NCBI GenBank assembly: GCA_035222895.1
Contig: JAVYIG010000609.1
Span: 62,001-126,000 of the forward strand
Source of the DNA: Strongylocentrotus droebachiensis
Lineage: Eukaryota; Echinodermata; Echinoidea; Camarodonta; Strongylocentrotidae
Length of the DNA stretch: 64,000 nt
Reading direction: 5' to 3'
The notes below the pieces were generated by a model that was not told where the DNA came from, did no database searches, and saw only the letters and a list, made by a program, of their open reading frames with translations. Below, piece after piece: positions 57,798 through 64,000 of the stretch. The position numbers and the translations under genes were made by a program. Position 1 is the first letter of the stretch. Every line of letters starts with the position of its first letter.

Positions 57798-59751
57798 CTA
57801 TAATCTTTCGTCGATATATCTTGGAACCACCCTGTTTTTATTGCAATACAGAATCGAACGAAATTCTTTTAATCTCCACCAATACACCACAGAATTTGTA
57901 ATCAAATTCAAGATGCTACACAATATCACTACAAAGTACAGACAATCTCCGAAAATGTTGGCAATTATGTAATATAACCTGTTTTGTTTAAATTTGATCG
58001 ATAAAGCTAAAGACAATGTAGCCGAAATCAAAGTTGTTCCATAAAGTAAAGCAAATGTCCGAAGAAGTTGTTTGTTTTCTTTTTTTCTCTCCACCATCTG
58101 GATGTTGCCATTGCATGGAGCCTTACCAACAGCGTGGTAGATCAGGCAAATACTTGCACCCGTGAAACAACAAAATACCATTTGCGAAATGGTGGCGCCA
58201 AGTTCTGCATCTCTATAATTGTCCAAAAATCTCATTCCAGAGAAAGCGGTTAACCAAGATGCGATGCAGGCGACAAAGCATCTTGGAGTGGTGATGATGT
58301 TGCGTACACCGAAGGGGTCGATTCGAATGGTGATGAGCTGATAGACAGCAACGAAGAAGATGTTGATGAGGGACACGTTGGTTCCGATGACAATCACGAC
58401 TCGTACTGAAAGCATTTGAAGCTCAAGCTATTGATAAATGTTTTAGAGTGAAGGAATAATAATAGTAATTAATACTTGTCTATGTAGGGTAGCCTCATCA
58501 GTATTGAAGGAAAAATCCACTCCAAAAATGACTTACTTTCAATAGAAGCAGAAAATCAGACAAACCAATCAAAAAAAGTTTGAGCAAAATCGGATAACTA
58601 ATAAGAAAGTTATGAAATTTTGAAAAATTATGTAAAACTTTGGAACGATGTAAATCACAAGACAAAATGGAGACTCACTCATGAGTCTGTGACGTCATGT
58701 CCTCACTATCCACTAATTGTTTTCTTTATATTGATAACATACATGTTCTACTTCCCCCAAGAATCTTATTTCTTCACACCAGCATCCAAGTTAGATTGAT
58801 AGTAATATGTTTTTGTGTGGGTGCAATAATATAGAGTAATTTTTTTTCTTCAGTTAAATCATGAAAAATGTGAATGATTAAATATTTAGATAAAAATCAA
58901 TAATTATGAATATACAATATTCAGAAAAAAGTATCAATTCTTCAAGTTCATAAAAGATTTTGTGATATGTCATGCACGCAATATGTTACAAATCATATAA
59001 CCTGGGCAAAGGCATGGGGAAATAAAGTTTTGGGGGGTAAAAAGGGAAATTAATGAGATTAAACTATATAAAGCAATTAGGAAATAGTGAGAAAATGACG
59101 TCACAAACTGATAACCAAATTGGCAATTTGTGTAGTGATTTTCATTGTTCCATAGTTTTATATACTTTTTCAAAAATTCATAACTTTCTTATTGGTTATC
59201 CGATTTTGCTCAAACTTGTTTTGATTGGTTTGTCTGATTTTTCTGCTTTTATTGAAAGTAAGTTATTTCCCATGTGATACACCTGGGTCGAAACGGGCTA
59301 AATGGGTAAAACACCTTAGGAATCACCGAGTGACGAATTATACTAGAACCTCTTGTATAAGCGTTTACAGCCTTCACCAATATAACACGAAAACAGAAAA
59401 CATAAAAGTAATTCTAAAAAAAACACCTTACTTTGGTCTTTAAAAATATATAAGAAACGAATACTGCTACAATACCTTTGAGTTTTCTTCAGAAAATACG
59501 ATGTTTACCACGGCGACTCCAATGGTGGTGATGAAATCTGCTAAGACAATATTGAACTGAAACATGAATCGACGTTGTCGAAGTTGGCGATAGCAGGGAA
59601 TAAGTAGAAGAGTACTGAATGACAACAGACCAGCGATTCCCAGAGTCGGATAGAAAATTATGTATATAAGTGGCACAGACAGATGGCAGATGGAGCTGAA
59701 GGACGAAACAAGTGTATAGTTTGAAGTTTGCTCTGTTGACATCTCTTCCAT
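57798..59751 (-). CDS. Divergent seven-transmembrane (GPCR-like) receptor
   Basis: Two exons in phase 0: 59751-59476 (92 codons, donor AAG/GTATTG) and 58427-57798 (acceptor ATCAATAG, stop TAA), about 301 residues. The first ATG follows a long T-run on the plus strand. Seven hydrophobic spans can be drawn: exon 1 gives span 1 (LIYIIFYPTLGIAGLLSFST) and span 2 with LADFITTIG, like the LAxAD block of class A receptors. Exon 2 gives span 3 ending VYQLITIRIDPFG in the DRY position, then spans 4 to 7, the last holding LNLITNSVVYWW in place of NPxxY, then a short basic tail. The usual Cys before span 3 is not seen. The N-terminus has one NYT glycosylation site. The ligand cannot be predicted. It fits the large lineage-specific rhodopsin-like expansions of echinoderms. 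The acceptor choice could be one AG downstream. Confidence 0.8.
58530..59262. mobile_element. Fold-back MITE in the receptor intron
   Basis: CTTACTTTCAATAGAAGCAG, then AAAATCAGACAAACCAATCA, then TTTGAGCAAAATCGGATAAC at the left have their inverse at 59165-59262. Both arms contain TGACGTCA-like sites. Arms of about 190 bp flank an AT-rich middle. No coding content. Confidence 0.8.
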
Positions 59752-59759
59752 TTTTTTTT

Positions 59760-60329
59760 TTTTTTTTTGAAGTAAATTAATTCGTTTGAATTATAAATAA
59801 ATGAAGTTATGTCCCTAGTCACCTCTATCTTGAGTGCTGTTCCAGCGTTTGCGATCCCTATGATATCTCGGATATCCAGAATCTTGAAAAGGTCGAGCGT
59901 CTATAGACAGGAGGCTACAGTGTGACTGGCATGAGCCTCAAATGCCAGTGGCCTGTTCTATCACAAGGCTATAGTAGACTGGTGCAAAATATATCAACGG
60001 TCTCTCTGCCTTTCCTCTGACAGCTTTATTTTTCTATAACCAATCGCAAACTTTGAAAAATCATGACATGATCCTCTACATGTACCAAGCCGGGAGCGAC
60101 ATAGACAAGTTTTCATTTGCCAAACACTCTACCTTTGAATTCAACATTCTTCCAGCAAATGCAGGGCGAACTGACTGTCCGGAGCACTTCAAATGACTAC
60201 CCCTGAGGCATCTACTGGCTTTATACACTCTCTCACCTGTCACCCTCCCCTCCCCTCCCCCACTCTATCCTTCTCTCTTCCTCTCTCTCTCTCCTTCTAT
60301 TCAGGCAAATTCGACATTCTACTTATACC
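59760..60329 (+). other. Intergenic stretch upstream of the receptor gene
   Basis: No gene was recognised. A C/T-rich tract lies at 60225-60300. Confidence 0.5.
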
Positions 60330-61447
60330 TGTCTCGATATAACTGGACAAAGGAAACTGATCGGAGTGACATCTCTGATCTTAATGTACTTGCTTATCAC
60401 ATAGGTAAATCCATAATGCTGGAAAGAGTAAGTAACATTAAATCTTGACATCAAACATTCATTAAGATCGAGGTGCTCTCAGCAAATATGTTTTTCGCTT
60501 TGCAAGGGAAAACTAGAACAAACACACCTTAAGAGTGACGAATAAAAGATAATTCGCTAACACATCCATAGATTTGTTTTTCAACCATCATTTTAGTTTG
60601 AAGTGTTTGGCAAACTTTCTGAATATTTGGTTAGAACACACGTGTCAGACGCTATATTGCAGCAATTTCTATCTCGTGAATGGCTTGATACAACAAATTC
60701 ATTTCTGTTATGGAGCGCACAATGTTTGTTTTTACGCGTTTTAGATGTGGGTTTTTTGTATTAATTGCCACCCAGTTTCTTCATTCATTCGGCTGACATT
60801 TAAACATTTATTGCAATGTAATCAGTTTTAATGATATCTTTCATGACGGCAGCTCTAATAAAATTTTGTCTACTTGAACAAAACAAAAATTCTTTAAAAA
60901 CAGATAGACACACACACAACCACACAAACATGCACCCGGCAAGACTTATTCATATATTAGTTCATGACTTTGTTTCCTTTTTCAACAGAATAAAAGAAAA
61001 CAAATGTATAAATAAATGTTCAAAAAGCCCATGTGGCGGAGAACTATGATAAATCAAAATACAATCGAAGTACAAAGGAAAAGTTGCCAAACAAACATTA
61101 CAAAAACGGAATGATGAAGACAAATTGCTTAAAATTATATTTAAAGACTGAACATCCAATTCCATATCTCCATTTTTCCCTTTTGTAATGCGATAATTTG
61201 TACTGTTCAGAACGCATTAAATATAATCTGGTGCGAAATGAAACTATGTTCGAGTTGGTTACACGTTAGGCCTACCGTTTGAAATAAACAATTTACAGCG
61301 ATTTACAACATCATTGTCAAACGTGAATTAGAAATATTTGAGTAACGTCCAAATGCAATCAACACTTGTAAATGGACATAAAAGGAAAAGTTGATTTTTT
61401 TTATTATTAACAAGCAGTATTTGTAATTAAAAGTTACTACGGCATTA
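60330..61447 (+). repeat. Duplicated 1.1-kb segment, copy 2
   Basis: Colinear relative of 55575-56757. The similarity ends just before the RTE-type LINE remnant. Confidence 0.75.
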
Positions 61448-61599
61448 GGTTTACCAAAGAATAAATGAAATTTCAGGTAAAAAGTCTATTTTTTCAAACC
61501 CTAGCTGTATCAAAGGAAAAGATGGGTCAATCCTGTTTGAAATGGAGGACAAAATGAGTAGGTGGACGCAATACATTGGCGAACTGAAAAAGCTTGATA

Positions 61600-62840
61600 T
61601 ATATATAGGACAGATCTAAGACTGCTACAAAGTCTATATTGGAATCAGTTTGCATGCATCAGGGTAGAAGGAGAGTGTAGTGAATACATTAACATCAGAC
61701 GGGGAGTCAGACAGGGTTGTGTTATGTCGCCGGACCTATTCAATATGTATAGTGAAGTCATTCTAAGAGAATCGGAGGATGAAAATGCGATACAAGTGGG
61801 TGGCCATTCAATCACAAGTAGTAGATATGCTGATGACACTGTTTTATTTTCTGAATCAGAGAAAGATCTCCAGAGGCTCCTGAATGTAGTTGTAAAAGAA
61901 AATGAGAGAATGGGACTAGAGATCAACTATAACAAGGCAAAGTGCCTGGTGGTCTCCAAGATGAGCCGTCCAAAATGTAACTTGAAACTGAAAGAACAGA
62001 TTATCAAACAAGTCTCCTCATTTAACTACCTCGGTAGCAGGATTATCGAGGATGCCAGATGTGAGACAGAGATCAAGAGAAGGATAGCTCTAAAAAGCGC
62101 TTGGAAAGTTGCGAAATGTGGTTTTTAAGAAGAATTATGAAAATCCCCTGGACTGACAAAGTTAGTAATGAAGAAGTTCTTACACGAGCTGGAGTGCAAA
62201 GGAAAATGATACGTGAGATGTTGATTAGGCAGTTGAAGTTCATGGGTCACATTACACGTAAAGAAGGCCTAGAGAATCTTGCTTTGACAGGGAAAATTGT
62301 GGGGAGAAGGTGTAGGGGAAGAAGGAGGATGACTTTGGCTGGACAGTCTGCATAAATTGTTGGAAGAGAGAGGAGTGAAATAACTGGGAGTGGTACTATT
62401 ATACAGAAGGCTAGGAGCCGAGGGTTGTGGAACAGCATTTAGACGGGCAAGCCGTAAGAGATACATTACCATAGCCTCGTGTAGGCCTACCTAGTTCGTC
62501 CAGGGAAAAAAATCGCCACACTCGCTCGCCAGCTATTTTTGGGTGGAAGCAGCGCCTCTTAACCCCTCTTAACACGCTTCAAGATACGTTTGATGCAGAC
62601 TTATCAAACTAACAATCCACCATTATACCTAGTGCTACATCTAACATGTCCATTTGTGCCTGAGTGTGAGCATAGCTAATATGATGAACATTGTAAACAA
62701 AATGGACAGCGCTTTTGGAAAGTCAAAGGAAGTGCACATGAGTCGAATAAGTTACGGACTAGGTTTGATTTGCCCTGTATCATATTCGCAGGTCATTTCA
62801 ACATCTCTTGATTGACCTGAGATAGATTGGTTACATTTTC
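61600..62840 (+). mobile_element. RTE-clade LINE remnant
   Basis: 61630-62128 encodes reverse transcriptase: GVRQGCVMSPDLFNMYSE, SSRYADDTVLFSESE (catalytic YADD), LEINYNKAKCLV, SSFNYLGS. 62101-62355 encodes the C-terminal block LRRIMKIPWTDKVSNEEVL, then RQLKFMGHITRKEGLENL and RRCRGRRRM, typical of RTE/BovB-type LINEs. The segment between the two blocks is shortened by an internal deletion, and the 5' part with the endonuclease is missing. 62430-62840 is the 3' untranslated part, also present at 53510-54150. Inactive. Confidence 0.8.
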
Positions 62841-64000
62841 ATATTTTTTGTTTCATTCACGAGAAGAAGACTTTTAGATAATTGTAATCATAATGGAATT
62901 TCTTTTTAACTCAACGCATTATATTCGTACACGTGTAATGTGGTAACTACCAGGGAGGGTATTTTTATACACAAACATAACATTTTTATTGTACTTTGTG
63001 ATATTTTTCGTTTTGTATGAATTTAATTATTTGTTGTGCTTTGGAAAGTGAGAAAAAAAAATTCATATGAAATTTATCGCACTTTATTAAAAATTTATAT
63101 TTCAAGTCGTATTGCTTTTAAATGTTGCTCTTTCTTCCAAAATGTATAATGTCTTGTAATGGTTTTCCTTTACGGTTTGTTAAAAATTCAATTCCGTACC
63201 TAATCCATACGCTTCCATATAATTGTACTAGAAAATCAACAACAAAAAATTGGGGTTGGTAATATTATTTATCTAGTTTTCTAAAAAGATATATGAGTTA
63301 TAAGTTTAACATGATAATCCAAGTATCCCCCCATCGCCCCCCCCCCCAAAAAAAAAGAACAAATCGAAATAGCGTAGTTATGCAACACCTTGCAGACTTC
63401 CTGTAAAGTGGGTAATCATTGATGATAAATATTTTGTCTGCTGCTCGAGACCAATTTGTGAATCAAAATCTAGTAAGCATACCTAATTAGTTGTAAAGAC
63501 AGCAATGACGAGCACCTTCTCATTACCATTACGATACATTATCTTGTTAAACATAATATGTAAAATGGTTGTTTTAGTCTACGATTGTTTTTTTTTTCGT
63601 ATAAAAAATGATTATATTTTGAAAATCATATTCGAAGATGAAAGATAACTTGACCGTATGGTAGAACTTGTATAATCCTGTTAATAAAATAGAAATGCTA
63701 TAACCATGGTATCTAATATTGTAACGGTATTTTGATGGAGAAGATTGTAAAGGTTTATTAAACAAGTTCAAGTATTTGAATCGCAAAAGAATGCAACATA
63801 ATGATGATGTTTTATAGCATGATTTATTGAATCTTTAACAGAAATATACTCAATATGTTGAAACATAACTATTATTTAATCATACACAGACGTATACACA
63901 ATTATGATCACATATAACATAATGATATTATTGGAGCTTAGATAGAAGTAAACGCCATATGATGGATCACACACCTTTTTTACTTTAAGTAATAAATGGA
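62841..64000 (+). other. Unassigned AT-rich stretch
   Basis: No gene, palindrome or tandem repeat was recognised up to the window end. Confidence 0.5.

Overview
The window looks like nuclear DNA of a marine invertebrate, most likely an echinoderm such as a sea urchin. The grounds are intron-bearing secreted and receptor genes, very dense transposon remains, long G/C homopolymer runs at transposon ends and many palindromic MITEs. Nothing in it is bacterial. The organism call is an inference from sequence style, not from a marker gene.

Host genes are few. (1) A family of secreted CAP-domain (SCP/CRISP-like) proteins occurs three times: copy 1 on the minus strand at 305-4574, copy 2 on the plus strand with exon 1 at 26333-26557 and terminal exons at 33628-34293, and a remnant of copy 3 on the minus strand at 37946-38692. 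The copies share signal peptide, a furin-like RxKR site before the CAP domain, exon lengths, exon phases and a Cys-rich tail. Only copy 1 has a visible second CAP exon. (2) A five-exon gene at 49926-53355 (+) encodes a 356-residue protein with signal peptide, one WSC domain, one membrane span and a long Tyr- and Pro-containing tail. (3) A two-exon gene at 57798-59751 (-) encodes a divergent seven-membrane-span receptor of about 301 residues.

The rest is mostly mobile DNA, much of it nested. One broken DIRS-type (tyrosine-recombinase) retroelement spans about 10455-26230 and ends next to the 5' end of CAP copy 2. Inside it sits a 9.55-kb inverted-repeat element (14468-24020) with a 6-bp target duplication, which itself carries several younger insertions. 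A Penelope-like element (about 38930-43290) lies beside the CAP copy 3 remnant. hAT-type elements with 8-bp target duplications lie at 5378-8148, 17681-19233, 21390-22164, 39105-40872, 44172-45952 and 47124-47445. Several carry tandem minisatellites inside. There are also fold-back elements, a TTAA-flanked piggyBac-like MITE, two copies of a 3-bp-duplication MITE, tRNA-derived SINE copies, and LINE pieces in the right part.

Layout: 1-4.6 kb CAP copy 1 with a fold-back element in its intron; 4.6-10.4 kb upstream DNA with a hAT element and a GC-rich MITE; 10.4-26.2 kb DIRS with nested insertions; 26.3-34.3 kb CAP copy 2 with intronic repeats; 34.3-46 kb SINE, CAP copy 3 remnant, Penelope-like and hAT elements; 46-49.9 kb sparse; 49.9-53.4 kb WSC gene; 53.5-56.8 kb LINE tail and LINE fragment; 57.8-59.8 kb receptor gene; 60.3-62.8 kb duplicated segment and RTE-type LINE; 62.8-64 kb nothing recognised.
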